Shown here piece by piece: positions 28,116-36,139 of a DNA stretch of 64,000 bases (positions are counted from its first letter, which is position 1; every line of letters begins with the position of its first letter). Source of the DNA: Ectopseudomonas khazarica (GTDB taxonomy: Bacteria; Pseudomonadota; Gammaproteobacteria; Pseudomonadales; Pseudomonadaceae); assembly GCF_004521985.1 (NCBI RefSeq), contig NZ_SBHZ01000005.1, forward strand, positions 124,001 to 188,000, in the 5' to 3' direction. The notes under the pieces were generated by a model, which saw only the letters and a list, made by a program, of their open reading frames with translations, ran no database searches and was not told where the DNA came from. The translations under genes and the position numbers were made by a program.

Positions 28116-29591
28116 ATGAGCGGCTACGTCCCCAATAATCGCAACGAACGTCCGGCTCCGGCACCGGAGCCCTACAACGGCGACTTCGACCGCCAGCCTG
28201 CGAGGCAGCTCGAAGGCGCTGCCGCCCAAGCCAACCGCTGCCTGGTCGGGCTGCGTTTCGTCTGGGACAACGGCGAGTGCATCGGCGCCAACCTGCCCTA
28301 TAGCCTCACGCCCAGCAGCGGCGGCGCCGTAAGAGGCAGCCTGGATGCCCGAGGCGGCCTGGTCCAGAGCCTGCCTGCCGGCGAATACGAAGCCCAGTTG
28401 CTGGCCGATAGCGACGTCGACAGCGATATCAGCAGCGCTCGCGCCGAGCTGCAGGCCGTGCTCGACGAGATCCTCGCGGCGGAGCGCGCTGAAGCCGCTC
28501 GCCTGCAAGCCATTCAGGATCAGCGCAGCGCGGTATCCAACTACCTGCATCGACGACTCGCAGCGGGAAAGGGATTCTTCCTTGGCGCCTGGGGACTGCT
28601 GAAGACCGTCAAGGAATACTCCGACCTGGTCAACCCGTTCACCATCTTCAGCAACACCCTGCGCAGTGCCTGGCAGGCACGCGCCAGCGAGGGAGAATCC
28701 TGGCTGGCCGCCTACAACCGTCAGTTCAGTGCGGAGCAGCACCGTGAGCTGGTCGAAGCCCTGGGCTTCGACCCCAGCAGCATCACCCGCGAACAGCTGG
28801 CCGAAGCCTACGAGCTGGCCTGCTTCATCTACGAGGACGATCCCAGCAAAGCCATGCTGGGCCGCTTCGCCGTGGACTATGCACAGGCGCAGAACGCCGA
28901 GGAAGTGGCCGAGTTCAGTGGTGGCGTGCTGTTCGAAATCGTCCTCTCCGCCCTGCTGATCGTCTTCACCGCCGGCGTCGGCCTGGCCGCACGCGGCGCA
29001 GCGTCGGTAAGCTATGTGGACAAGCTGACCCGCCTGGGCAACGCCCTGAAACGCCTGAGCGCCGCGTTGAAGCGCGCAAGAATCAGACGCGGGGGCAAGA
29101 CAAGGGGGACAGGGACCGGGGCGCGAACGGTTGAGGTGAAACGCCCGCAAGCCATTCGACCTGAAGCACTCGCTGCACCAACCGTACGGAGCTGGGCACA
29201 TCTAACGCTGAGTGAGAGGCACTTTCCTCACAGGGTGACAATCCCCAAGAAAACTGGAAATACCATGTATACAGTTTCGCCGGAGGAAGTAGCGAAGGAT
29301 TTACGAGAGATTCACATGAACGGTGAATCCATCCGCCAGGGAGAGTTCTTTCATACGTCCTCAGGCAGGGTGTACGGCCTGCATGAAAACTCAATACATC
29401 CAGTTAGCGGGCCAGGCACTGTAAATATCACCTCGGCCGAATACAACGTCTTGATAAGCGCCAAGAAGAAAGGCTTGGAGAACGCCAGAAAAACGCTGGA
29501 TATCATGACTCAGAAAGGGATATTCACCGCTGAACAAAAGGCGCGCACGTCACAACTACTCGACATCATGCAAACACGAGGTATCAAATGA
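28116..29591 (+). CDS. Polymorphic-toxin-like effector with unknown C-terminal domain
   Basis: 491 residues. Residues 1-105 resemble the beta-rich N-terminal module of Pseudomonas type VI-type effectors (FVWDNGECIGANLPYSL ... LDARGGLVQSLPAGEY). Then come a coiled-coil (about 105-140), a helical region with a hydrophobic stretch at 270-295, a basic linker and a C-terminal domain from about 345. From about nt 29150 the DNA becomes visibly AT-richer (near 50% GC by eye), typical of an exchangeable toxin tip. The tip has a His-rich pattern (ERHFPHR, EFFHTSS, GLHENSIH) and I do not recognise its family. No PAAR, VgrG or Hcp gene is nearby. The ATG start is favoured over TTG at 28065. Confidence 0.7.
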   Translation: MSGYVPNNRNERPAPAPEPYNGDFDRQPARQLEGAAAQANRCLVGLRFVWDNGECIGANLPYSLTPSSGGAVRGSLDARGGLVQSLPAGEYEAQLLADSDVDSDISSARAELQAVLDEILAAERAEAARLQAIQDQRSAVSNYLHRRLAAGKGFFLGAWGLLKTVKEYSDLVNPFTIFSNTLRSAWQARASEGESWLAAYNRQFSAEQHRELVEALGFDPSSITREQLAEAYELACFIYEDDPSKAMLGRFAVDYAQAQNAEEVAEFSGGVLFEIVLSALLIVFTAGVGLAARGAASVSYVDKLTRLGNALKRLSAALKRARIRRGGKTRGTGTGARTVEVKRPQAIRPEALAAPTVRSWAHLTLSERHFPHRVTIPKKTGNTMYTVSPEEVAKDLREIHMNGESIRQGEFFHTSSGRVYGLHENSIHPVSGPGTVNITSAEYNVLISAKKKGLENARKTLDIMTQKGIFTAEQKARTSQLLDIMQTRGIK

Positions 29592-29992
29592 GCAAGTCGA
29601 TTGACTTATTCATTAGAAGCGCAGTTCCCGAGCAGCAAATAATCACACTACTCAACCAAGGGATCCCCGATGGGGTCGAGTCGCTCGACTATCCCAGGGA
29701 GCATGCGGCCATCTTCCTTCAATACGCTGACCACGAGGCCGAGTTCCAGCAGAGTCTGGGGCTTTCCTGGGCCTCGGATGAGCTGAGCCTTGACGACGTG
29801 CAACTGGCCATCCAGCTGGCCAATGCCCTGTCCACAGAGGTCCTGCTGGAACCTGAACACCTGGCTCTGCCTGATGGCTACACCTGGTGCCTGGCGACGA
29901 TGGACAAGCAACTGTATGCAGTCGACACCATCGACGTCGAAGATGGGATCGCTGTGAAACCGTATGCCCGGAAGATTCTGCTCACTGTCTGA
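29588..29992 (+). CDS. Candidate immunity protein to the adjacent toxin
   Basis: 134 residues, acidic, no signal peptide or membrane segment. It overlaps the toxin gene end by 4 nt (ATGA) and shares its lower GC content near the start. This size and arrangement are typical for a cognate immunity gene. Several Leu/Glu-rich strands and helices are seen (IQLANALSTEVLLEPE). No known family could be assigned by eye. Confidence 0.68.
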   Translation: MSKSIDLFIRSAVPEQQIITLLNQGIPDGVESLDYPREHAAIFLQYADHEAEFQQSLGLSWASDELSLDDVQLAIQLANALSTEVLLEPEHLALPDGYTWCLATMDKQLYAVDTIDVEDGIAVKPYARKILLTV

Positions 29993-30033
29993 AAGACGCT
30001 CCCCCTGCTGCCCGGACCACCCGTGACTGGCTC

Positions 30034-30459
30034 ATGACATCCCTCGAAAACGCACTGTCGATGACGGTTCTCGAACTCAGTGACTATGACGAAGCCGCAG
30101 AGGCCCTGAGTCAGTTGGGGCGGCTGAACAAACAGCTCGCCGAGCAGATGGCACTGGATATCGTTCACCATGACAAGGGCGACGAGCATCTCCAGGCTTC
30201 GGCTTTCGAGACCCTGTATTCAATGAACCTTCACAAAGGGATCGAACTGATCAGGCACCCGCCGGAGCATTTGAACAGCGCCACCCTGAGCGCGATGATC
30301 GAATGCACGACCGTAGACTCCGGCATCGCAGCGGAGCACCCTGAAGTTCTCGAAGCGGCAAAGATACTGAAAGAAACCATCCGGCATCTGGACGCTGCAA
30401 AAGCCCACCGCATAAAAGACGCCATCGACTGGTTCCAGGAAACCTACCCCGATATCTGA
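30034..30459 (+). CDS. Small helical protein, possible second immunity gene
   Basis: 141 residues from ATG 30034 (an alternative ATG at 30061); the frame remains open upstream to 29887 but overlaps the immunity gene. Highly acidic and helical (ALSMTVLELSDYDEAAEALSQ..), with HEAT-like short helices. It is 41 nt downstream of the candidate immunity gene on the same strand. It could be an orphan immunity gene left by a former toxin tip. No confirmed family. Confidence 0.62.
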   Translation: MTSLENALSMTVLELSDYDEAAEALSQLGRLNKQLAEQMALDIVHHDKGDEHLQASAFETLYSMNLHKGIELIRHPPEHLNSATLSAMIECTTVDSGIAAEHPEVLEAAKILKETIRHLDAAKAHRIKDAIDWFQETYPDI

Positions 30460-30494
30460 TCAGCGCAAGCGCTTCTCTGGCGCCGCGCTGCTGG

Positions 30495-31778
30495 CTACTC
30501 CCACGCCTCCCGCTCGCCCTTCCAGGCATGCAGCGCCCGTTGCTGCGTCCCCTGCCACAGCCAGCCATTGCGTGCGCCCACCAGGGTGCTGACCGCGTGC
30601 TGGCGACCGAAGCGATTGTGCCGCGCCAGCATCAGGGCGATATCGCGCAGCACGGCCAAGGTGCCGCTGTTGGACTGGAACAGCGGCGTCAGCAAGCGGC
30701 TGGCCTGACGGTAATACCGCAGGTGATCACGACGGGCATCGCCGTAGCCGGCGAACAGCGCGTTCCAGTCGAGCGTCTCCTGGGCCGCATCGGCAGCGTC
30801 ACCCAGGGCATCGGCCAGGGCGGCGGCATCGACCAGCGCCATGTTCGCGCCCTGCCCCAGTTGCGGGCTCATGGCATGCGCACAATCGCCGATGGCGAGC
30901 ACGCGAGCGTCGTGCCAGCGCTGCATGCGCACGTCCGCGTAGGCGGCCAGCGTCAGCTGCGCGGGATCGTCGATCTGCTGCAAATAGCCGTGCGCGGCCT
31001 CGCCGGCCAGGCTGCATACGCGGCGTTTCCAGGCCTCCAGGCCGTGCTGAAGCCAGGCCTGGTGCTCGCTCAGCGGCAGGCTCCAGAACAGGCTGGTCAG
31101 GGCGCTGCCAGGCGCCTGGTGCGTCGCCCCCGTCGGCATCAGGCCGAACATCTCGCGGCAACCGCGGTACCACTGACGCAATTCCCCGGACTCACCGGAC
31201 GCAGCAGTCGGCAGCATGCTCCACAGCGCCCCCCAGGGATAAGGCCGCGCCCATTGGCGCACCTGCATCTGCGCGCGCAGGCTCGAACGCGTGCCATCGG
31301 CGAGGATCAGTGCAGCGCAATCGCCCAGGGGCTGCTCGGCGCCCTGCTCATCCTGCCGCACGAGTCGAACATGCCCGGCCGCCTGCTCGAAGCGGCTGAC
31401 GCTCACGCCGGTTTCCATCTGCACGCCGGCACGCTGCGCGGCCTTGAGCAGGGCCGTCATCAATACGCCACGGTGAATGCCAAGGCCGAAGCTGCCTGGC
31501 TGCCAGTCGTCATAGCGGGTATCGAGTATCACCCGCCCCTTGCAACTGGTGCCGTACAGACGGCTGACAGGCGCGCCCAGCGCGGTGCACTCGGCCAGCA
31601 GCCCGAGCCGCTGCAGCACCGCCAGGCCGGAAGGCTGCAGCAGGATGCCGGCGCCCACCGGCTGCAGGTGCTCGACCCGCTCCAGCAGGCGCACGGCGAA
31701 GCCCTGGCGGGCGAGAAAAATGGCCGTGGCGAGGCCGGCAGTGCCGGCCCCCACGATTGCGATCGGTAGTCCCTTCAA
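30495..31778 (-). CDS. FAD-dependent monooxygenase (UbiH/PHBH-like)
   Basis: 427 residues. It has the N-terminal GAGTAGLATA for ADP binding (9-18) and the C-terminal GDCAHAMSPQLGQGANMAL for FAD/ribityl contact near residue 300, in the order of aromatic-ring hydroxylases. 427 residues is somewhat longer than the 400-residue norm. The N-terminal part resembles salicylate or 6-hydroxynicotinate-type monooxygenases. The substrate cannot be read from sequence. Opposite strand to the toxin locus. Its end lies 35 nt after the small gene, convergently. Confidence 0.88.
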   Translation of the reverse strand: MKGLPIAIVGAGTAGLATAIFLARQGFAVRLLERVEHLQPVGAGILLQPSGLAVLQRLGLLAECTALGAPVSRLYGTSCKGRVILDTRYDDWQPGSFGLGIHRGVLMTALLKAAQRAGVQMETGVSVSRFEQAAGHVRLVRQDEQGAEQPLGDCAALILADGTRSSLRAQMQVRQWARPYPWGALWSMLPTAASGESGELRQWYRGCREMFGLMPTGATHQAPGSALTSLFWSLPLSEHQAWLQHGLEAWKRRVCSLAGEAAHGYLQQIDDPAQLTLAAYADVRMQRWHDARVLAIGDCAHAMSPQLGQGANMALVDAAALADALGDAADAAQETLDWNALFAGYGDARRDHLRYYRQASRLLTPLFQSNSGTLAVLRDIALMLARHNRFGRQHAVSTLVGARNGWLWQGTQQRALHAWKGEREAWE

Positions 31779-31859
31779 GGCTGTTCTCCCTGTTCTGGCC
31801 GGGAGATTCTAACCGCCGCGAGCGCCTGCTGGCGGGAACTGCCACGCACGCGAGATGGT

Positions 31860-32618
31860 TCAGAGGAACATGCCGCCCGATGCCTCGATGCGCTGACCAT
31901 TGATCCAGCGGCCACCATCGCCGAGCAGCGCGGCGACGGCGGCGCCGATGTCATCGGGCAGGCCGGCCCGGCCCAGTGCGGTATTGCCGGCGACGAAGGC
32001 ATTGAGCTCGGAGTTGTCGCGCACCGCGCCGTGACCGAAGTCGGTCTCGATGGCACCGGGGGCCAGCACGTTGGCGCTGATGCCGCGTGGGCCAAGCTCC
32101 TTGGCCAGGTAGCGCGTCCACACTTCGATGCCGCCCTTCATCGCCGCATAGGCGCCGTAGCCAGGCAAGGTGAAACGGGCCAGGCCGGAGGATACGTTGA
32201 GAATCCGCCCGCCATCGGCCATCAGCGGTAACAGGCGCTGGGTGAGAAAGAACGGCCCCTTGAGCTGGACCTTCAGCAACTCGTCGAACTGCGCTTCGCT
32301 GATTTCAGCGAGTGCGGCATGGATGCCGATACCGGCGTTGTTGACCAGAAAATCGAAACGCTCGGCAGCGAAAGTCTCGTGCAGGCCCTGCGCCACGCGC
32401 TGGGCGAAGTCGGCGAAGCTGCTGCTGTCACTGACATCCAGTTGCAGCATCAGGGCCCGCCCGCCCTGCGCCTCGATCTCGCCGACCAGTTGCTGCGCTT
32501 CCTCGGCCTGGCTGCGGTAGGTGCCGATGATGTCCACGCCCTGCGCCGCCAGGTGCTTGGCGGCACTGCGGCCGAGACCACGGCTGGCGCCGGTGATGAG
32601 TGCGATCTTGCGCGTCAT
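31860..32618 (-). CDS. SDR family oxidoreductase
   Basis: 252 residues of classical SDR structure: GASRGLG dinucleotide motif (10-16), NNAG at 92-95, catalytic YAAMK and Ser in VSSGL. An Arg following the Rossmann beta-2 strand (TYRS) suggests NADPH. It ends in the classical GGMF C-terminus. The strong start has AGGAG 8 nt upstream. Divergent from a LysR regulator over a 120-bp region with direct repeats, so it is probably controlled by that regulator. Confidence 0.92.
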   Translation of the reverse strand: MTRKIALITGASRGLGRSAAKHLAAQGVDIIGTYRSQAEEAQQLVGEIEAQGGRALMLQLDVSDSSSFADFAQRVAQGLHETFAAERFDFLVNNAGIGIHAALAEISEAQFDELLKVQLKGPFFLTQRLLPLMADGGRILNVSSGLARFTLPGYGAYAAMKGGIEVWTRYLAKELGPRGISANVLAPGAIETDFGHGAVRDNSELNAFVAGNTALGRAGLPDDIGAAVAALLGDGGRWINGQRIEASGGMFL

Positions 32619-32671
32619 GGTGAATCTCCTGTGACAGGTGGTGAAGGTTGATCACAGGTTATTGCTCGTAC

Positions 32672-32708
32672 AAATACTGATAAATCCAGAAAAACAGGAA
32701 ATACTGAT
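32672..32708. promoter_or_regulatory. Direct repeats in SDR/LysR divergent region
   Basis: AAATACTGAT occurs twice, at 32672-32681 and 32699-32708 (27 nt apart), in the AT-rich gap between the divergent SDR and LysR genes. Candidate binding sites of the LysR protein, although LysR sites are usually T-N11-A dyads. Confidence 0.4.
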
Positions 32709-32738
32709 CGCCATCAGCGAACAATTGGAATTACCACC

Positions 32739-33644
32739 ATGAACAAGCTGGAGTTGTTGCGCACCTTTCAGCGCGTCACCGAACTGAGCAGTTTCACCCA
32801 GGCCGCCGACAGCCTGGGCCTGCCTCGCTCCACGGTATCGGAGCAGGTCCGCGACCTGGAACGCCTGGTCGATGCGCGCCTGTTGCACCGCACCACACGC
32901 CGGGTACGCCCGACGCAGGATGGCCAGATGCTGTACGAACGCGCCCGCGAGCTGCTGGCGCAGATGGACGAACTGGAGAACCTGTTTCGCCAGGACGCCC
33001 ATGCCCTGAGTGGACGACTGCGCGTGGACATGCCCACGGCGATCGCCCGGCGCCTGGTGGCACCGCGCCTCGATGAGTTTCTCGCCCGGCACCCGGCGCT
33101 GGAGATCGAACTGGGGTGCAGCGACAGGCGGGTCGATCCGCTGCGCGAGGGCTTCGATTGCGTGCTGCGCGTCGGCGTCAACGAGGATGACAGCCTGGTC
33201 GCCCGGCCACTGGGGCATCTGTCCATGGTCAACTGCGCCAGCCCGGCCTACCTGGCCACGCACGGCATGCCCGAGCAACTGGACGACCTCGCCGGACACA
33301 GCCTGATTCACTACGTGACAGCCTTTGGCGCACGCTCGGACGGCTTCGAGTTCCAGCGCGACGGCAAGCTGCATTCGCTGGCCATGGCGGGCCGGGTCAC
33401 GGTGAACAACATCGATGCCTACGAAGGGGCCTGCCTGGGTGGCCTGGGCATCATCCAGGCGCCGCTGGTCGGCATGCGCGTGCACCTGCGGGAGGGGCGT
33501 CTGCTGCGCCTGCTGGATGACTGGGTCGCCGCGCCGATGCCGGTGAACCTGGTGCACCCGCACGGGCGTCATCTGCCACGGCGGGTGCGCGCCTTCATGA
33601 ACTGGCTGGAACAGCTGCTGGCCGAGGAACTCGACGCGGCTTGA
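32739..33644 (+). CDS. LysR family transcriptional regulator
   Basis: 301 residues. The N-terminal winged HTH (1-60; SFTQAADSLGLPRSTVSEQVRDLER) and the LysR substrate-binding domain (about 90-295) are both seen. LysR members of this subtype (CrgA-like) often repress or activate a divergent oxidoreductase. It is divergent from the SDR gene over 120 bp. Ends 24 nt before the convergent lipoprotein gene. Confidence 0.93.
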   Translation: MNKLELLRTFQRVTELSSFTQAADSLGLPRSTVSEQVRDLERLVDARLLHRTTRRVRPTQDGQMLYERARELLAQMDELENLFRQDAHALSGRLRVDMPTAIARRLVAPRLDEFLARHPALEIELGCSDRRVDPLREGFDCVLRVGVNEDDSLVARPLGHLSMVNCASPAYLATHGMPEQLDDLAGHSLIHYVTAFGARSDGFEFQRDGKLHSLAMAGRVTVNNIDAYEGACLGGLGIIQAPLVGMRVHLREGRLLRLLDDWVAAPMPVNLVHPHGRHLPRRVRAFMNWLEQLLAEELDAA

Positions 33645-33668
33645 ACCGCCAGGATCAGGCCTGCCGAG

Positions 33669-34094
33669 TCAGGGCGTATCGGTGCGGATATCGAAGCCAC
33701 CGCGGTTTTCGCTGAGGATGCGCAGGTCATGGCTTTCCCCGGCCTTCACCGGCACCGCCACTTCGCGCAACAGGCGGCCCATGCCGCACAGCGTGTCGTC
33801 CATCCGGTCCGGGGTGATACCCACCACCCGCGTACCTGCCGGCACCTGGAAGGTCGCGCGCTCTCCGACACCGATACGCGCGGCCACCTGGCGATCGACC
33901 TCGATGGCCACGTAGCAGCCACCGCCCATCATCCCGAAATCGCGGGTGACCACGATCTGTCCACCGCTGGCCTGCGTCTCCTGAAAGGCCAGCAGACGAT
34001 CTTCCGGCACCGGGCGAATGTTTTCCGGGTCACCTCGAAACGACGAACAACCCGCCAGCAACAGCAGCGGCAAAGCGATGAGCATCGAACGCAT
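33669..34094 (-). CDS. Small lipoprotein
   Basis: 141 residues. The signal ends in the lipobox LLAGCSS, giving Cys18 as the lipidation site. The remainder is a beta-rich domain with TRDFGMMGGGCYVAIEVDRQVAARIGVGE in pieces, resembling the DUF2846/Pseudomonas envelope lipoprotein type. The start at 34094 has GGAGGG upstream; a second ATG at 34106 is possible. No known function. Convergent with the LysR gene. Confidence 0.8.
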   Translation of the reverse strand: MRSMLIALPLLLLAGCSSFRGDPENIRPVPEDRLLAFQETQASGGQIVVTRDFGMMGGGCYVAIEVDRQVAARIGVGERATFQVPAGTRVVGITPDRMDDTLCGMGRLLREVAVPVKAGESHDLRILSENRGGFDIRTDTP

Positions 34095-34278
34095 GAAGCC
34101 CTCCATGGGCAAATGAGTGCTGCCTGAGTATTGGGGTTGGCGCGCGTGCGGGCAAGGTATCGATGGCAACGATGTCCAGTAGCACAAGCATCGATTTCTG
34201 CAATGAAAGGCGCGGTGTTTTCATGGCTCCCGACCCCAGCGCCACCCTCGACGGCGCCACTGACCGGAGACCATCAGC

Positions 34279-34545
34279 ATGAAAATCGCAGCCATCACCG
34301 CCACCCTTATCGCCGCATTCGCCCCCATCGCCTTCGCCAACGAAAAGGCCCCGTCCAGCGCCCGGGTGGACGTGAAGCAATACCAGTACGGCATGCAACT
34401 GGACATCGACCAGGTCCTGCAGCGCACCGACAACAGCCGCGAGAGCGGTGTCGTGCCCAGCGTCATGGTCTACCGTGACAGCCAGGGCGACGTGCACGCC
34501 GTGCGCTTCCTGGAATGGGGCGGCCAGACCAACCAGAACGGCTGA
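34279..34545 (+). CDS. DUF2790 secreted protein
   Basis: 88 residues with a signal peptide ending at residue 20 (AFA-NEK). The mature part of 68 residues has the DUF2790 signature YQYGMQLDIDQVLQ and VVPSVMVYRDSQGDVHAVRFLEW. This is a Pseudomonas-specific periplasmic family, several members of which respond to metals or stress. Divergent from the lipoprotein gene. A hairpin follows at 34564. Confidence 0.85.
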   Translation: MKIAAITATLIAAFAPIAFANEKAPSSARVDVKQYQYGMQLDIDQVLQRTDNSRESGVVPSVMVYRDSQGDVHAVRFLEWGGQTNQNG

Positions 34546-34563
34546 TCCCCTGTTGCACGCACG

Positions 34564-34594
34564 CTGCCCCGGCCGAGTCGCTCGTCCGGGGCAG
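34564..34594. terminator. Hairpin terminator between DUF2790 and HIT genes
   Basis: Perfect 9-bp inverted repeat CTGCCCCGG (34564-34572) and CCGGGGCAG (34586-34594) between the convergent genes. No long T-run on either strand. Confidence 0.55.
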
Positions 34595-34602
34595 CGGCCG
34601 TT

Positions 34603-35040
34603 TCAGCCTTGCAGACGCTTGACCAGACGGGCCTGCAACGCCTCGAGTTCGGCCGGATCGGCCTTGCTGGCCGCGTGAATGCCCAGCCCTTCACCGTCGA
34701 AGCGCGGGATCACATGCATGTGGATATGGAACACCGTCTGCCCGGCAGGCGCGCCATTGAACTGCGCCACCTGCACGCCCGCCGGCTGCAGCTCGTCGAC
34801 GATGGCCTGGGCGAGCTTCTTCACCACGGCCATGACCTTGGCCAGGCTGGCCTCGTCGATCTCCAGGATGTTGCGCGCCGCCGCGCGCTTGGGAATCACC
34901 AGGCTGTGGCCTCTGGACTGCGGGAACAGGTCGAGGAAGGCCAGCACATCGTCGTCCTCGTACAGCGTGTAGCAAGGCAGGTCGCCGCGAATGATCTGGG
35001 CGAAGATGTTCTGCGAGTCGTAGGTACCGTGCAGGCTCAT
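34603..35040 (-). CDS. HIT family protein
   Basis: 145 residues of the histidine-triad hydrolase fold. The catalytic HIHMHVIPR (H-x-H-x-H) is near residue 105, and the N-terminal IIRGDLPCYTLYEDD is typical of Hnt/Fhit-like proteins that hydrolyse nucleoside phosphoramidates. The start at 35040 (MSLHGTYDSQNIF) is chosen because the upstream 34 in-frame codons do not look family-like. Confidence 0.9.
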   Translation of the reverse strand: MSLHGTYDSQNIFAQIIRGDLPCYTLYEDDDVLAFLDLFPQSRGHSLVIPKRAAARNILEIDEASLAKVMAVVKKLAQAIVDELQPAGVQVAQFNGAPAGQTVFHIHMHVIPRFDGEGLGIHAASKADPAELEALQARLVKRLQG

Positions 35041-35213
35041 GCCAATGGGCTCCGGGTGAAGGAAAGCTCGCACCATACCGCCTTGCTCGCACACAGGGAA
35101 CCGGGCAGGATCGCTCGAGTCGATGACTACTAGCAGGCGCATCGATTTCAGTCGCTGTCGCCACTCGTGTTCTGATCGCCCCCCTCTTCAGGCCCATCCG
35201 ACATGGAACCCAC

Positions 35214-35915
35214 ATGACCGATCTCAGCCCATTCCACATCACCCGCAAGTGGCCCGCCCAGCATCCCGAGCGCTTGCAGCTCTATTCGCTGCCCACGCCC
35301 AACGGCGTCAAGGTCTCGATCATGCTGGAAGAGATCGGCCTGCCCTACGAGCCGCATCTGGTCAGTTTCGACAGCAACGATCAGCTCAGCCCCGAGTTCC
35401 TCTCGCTGTCACCGAACAACAAGATTCCCGCCATCCTCGATCCGGACGGGCCGAACGGCCACCCGCTGCCGCTGTTCGAGTCCGGCGCGATCATGCTCTA
35501 CCTGGCCGAGAAGACCGGCCAGTTGCTGCCGCAGGACCCCGCGGCCCGCTACCAGGCGATCCAGTGGCTGATGTGGCAGATGGGCGGCCTGGGCCCGATG
35601 TTCGGCCAGCTCGGTTTCTTCCACAAGTTCGCTGGCAGCCAGTACGAAGACAAGCGCCCGCTCGAGCGCTACGTCGCCGAAGCGGCGCGCCTGCTCGGCG
35701 TGCTCGACCAGCACCTGCAAGGGCGTGACTGGATCGTCGGCGAGTACAGCATCGCCGACATCGCCGTGTTCCCCTGGATTCGCAATCTGGTGGGGTTCTA
35801 CGAGGCAGGCGAACTGGTGCAGTTCGAGCGTTTTGCCAACGTGCGCCGCGTACTCGATGCCTTCCTCGCGCGTCCGGCCGTGCAGCGTGGCCTGAGCATC
35901 CCGGCACGCGGCTGA
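35214..35915 (+). CDS. Glutathione S-transferase, Ure2-like/YfcG class
   Basis: 233 residues. The thioredoxin-like N-domain (about 15-105) has LPTPNGVKVSIMLEEIGLPYEP and the cis-proline motif NNKIPAIL, followed by the ESGAIM glutathione-binding loop. The C-terminal helical domain is YfcG/YghU-like (WLMWQMGGLGPMFGQLGFF). These GSTs act as disulfide-bond reductases using GSH or trypanothione-like thiols. A hairpin at 35922-35945 (CGGGAGCCG/CGGCTCCCG) follows the gene. Confidence 0.92.
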   Translation: MTDLSPFHITRKWPAQHPERLQLYSLPTPNGVKVSIMLEEIGLPYEPHLVSFDSNDQLSPEFLSLSPNNKIPAILDPDGPNGHPLPLFESGAIMLYLAEKTGQLLPQDPAARYQAIQWLMWQMGGLGPMFGQLGFFHKFAGSQYEDKRPLERYVAEAARLLGVLDQHLQGRDWIVGEYSIADIAVFPWIRNLVGFYEAGELVQFERFANVRRVLDAFLARPAVQRGLSIPARG

Positions 35916-35921
35916 GGGTTG

Positions 35922-35945
35922 CGGGAGCCGGCCCCACGGCTCCCG
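35922..35945 (+). terminator. Hairpin after the GST gene
   Basis: Perfect 9-bp stem CGGGAGCCG / CGGCTCCCG with a 6-nt loop, immediately 3' of the GST stop codon. No T-run is present. Confidence 0.5.
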
Positions 35946-36139
35946 TCGCACGCGCACGTGGAAGATTGCCCAGCGGCGTGAGCGCCCGCGTGCGGGATGC
36001 ACGAGCCACGCGCTGGCAAAAGCCGCAAAAATGCCCGACCACTCGTCTCCGAGCCCCGAAATAGAGCGGTTGCAAATACCCAAGTCGAGCGCTGGGAGAT
36101 TATAATCCCGGCCCAGCTTCCTCCCCTCCCAGGTTCCGC

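Noticed and set aside
28116..29591. Complete T6SS cluster or PAAR/VgrG effector
   Set aside because: No PAAR, VgrG, Hcp or sheath genes in the window, so delivery route is not claimed.
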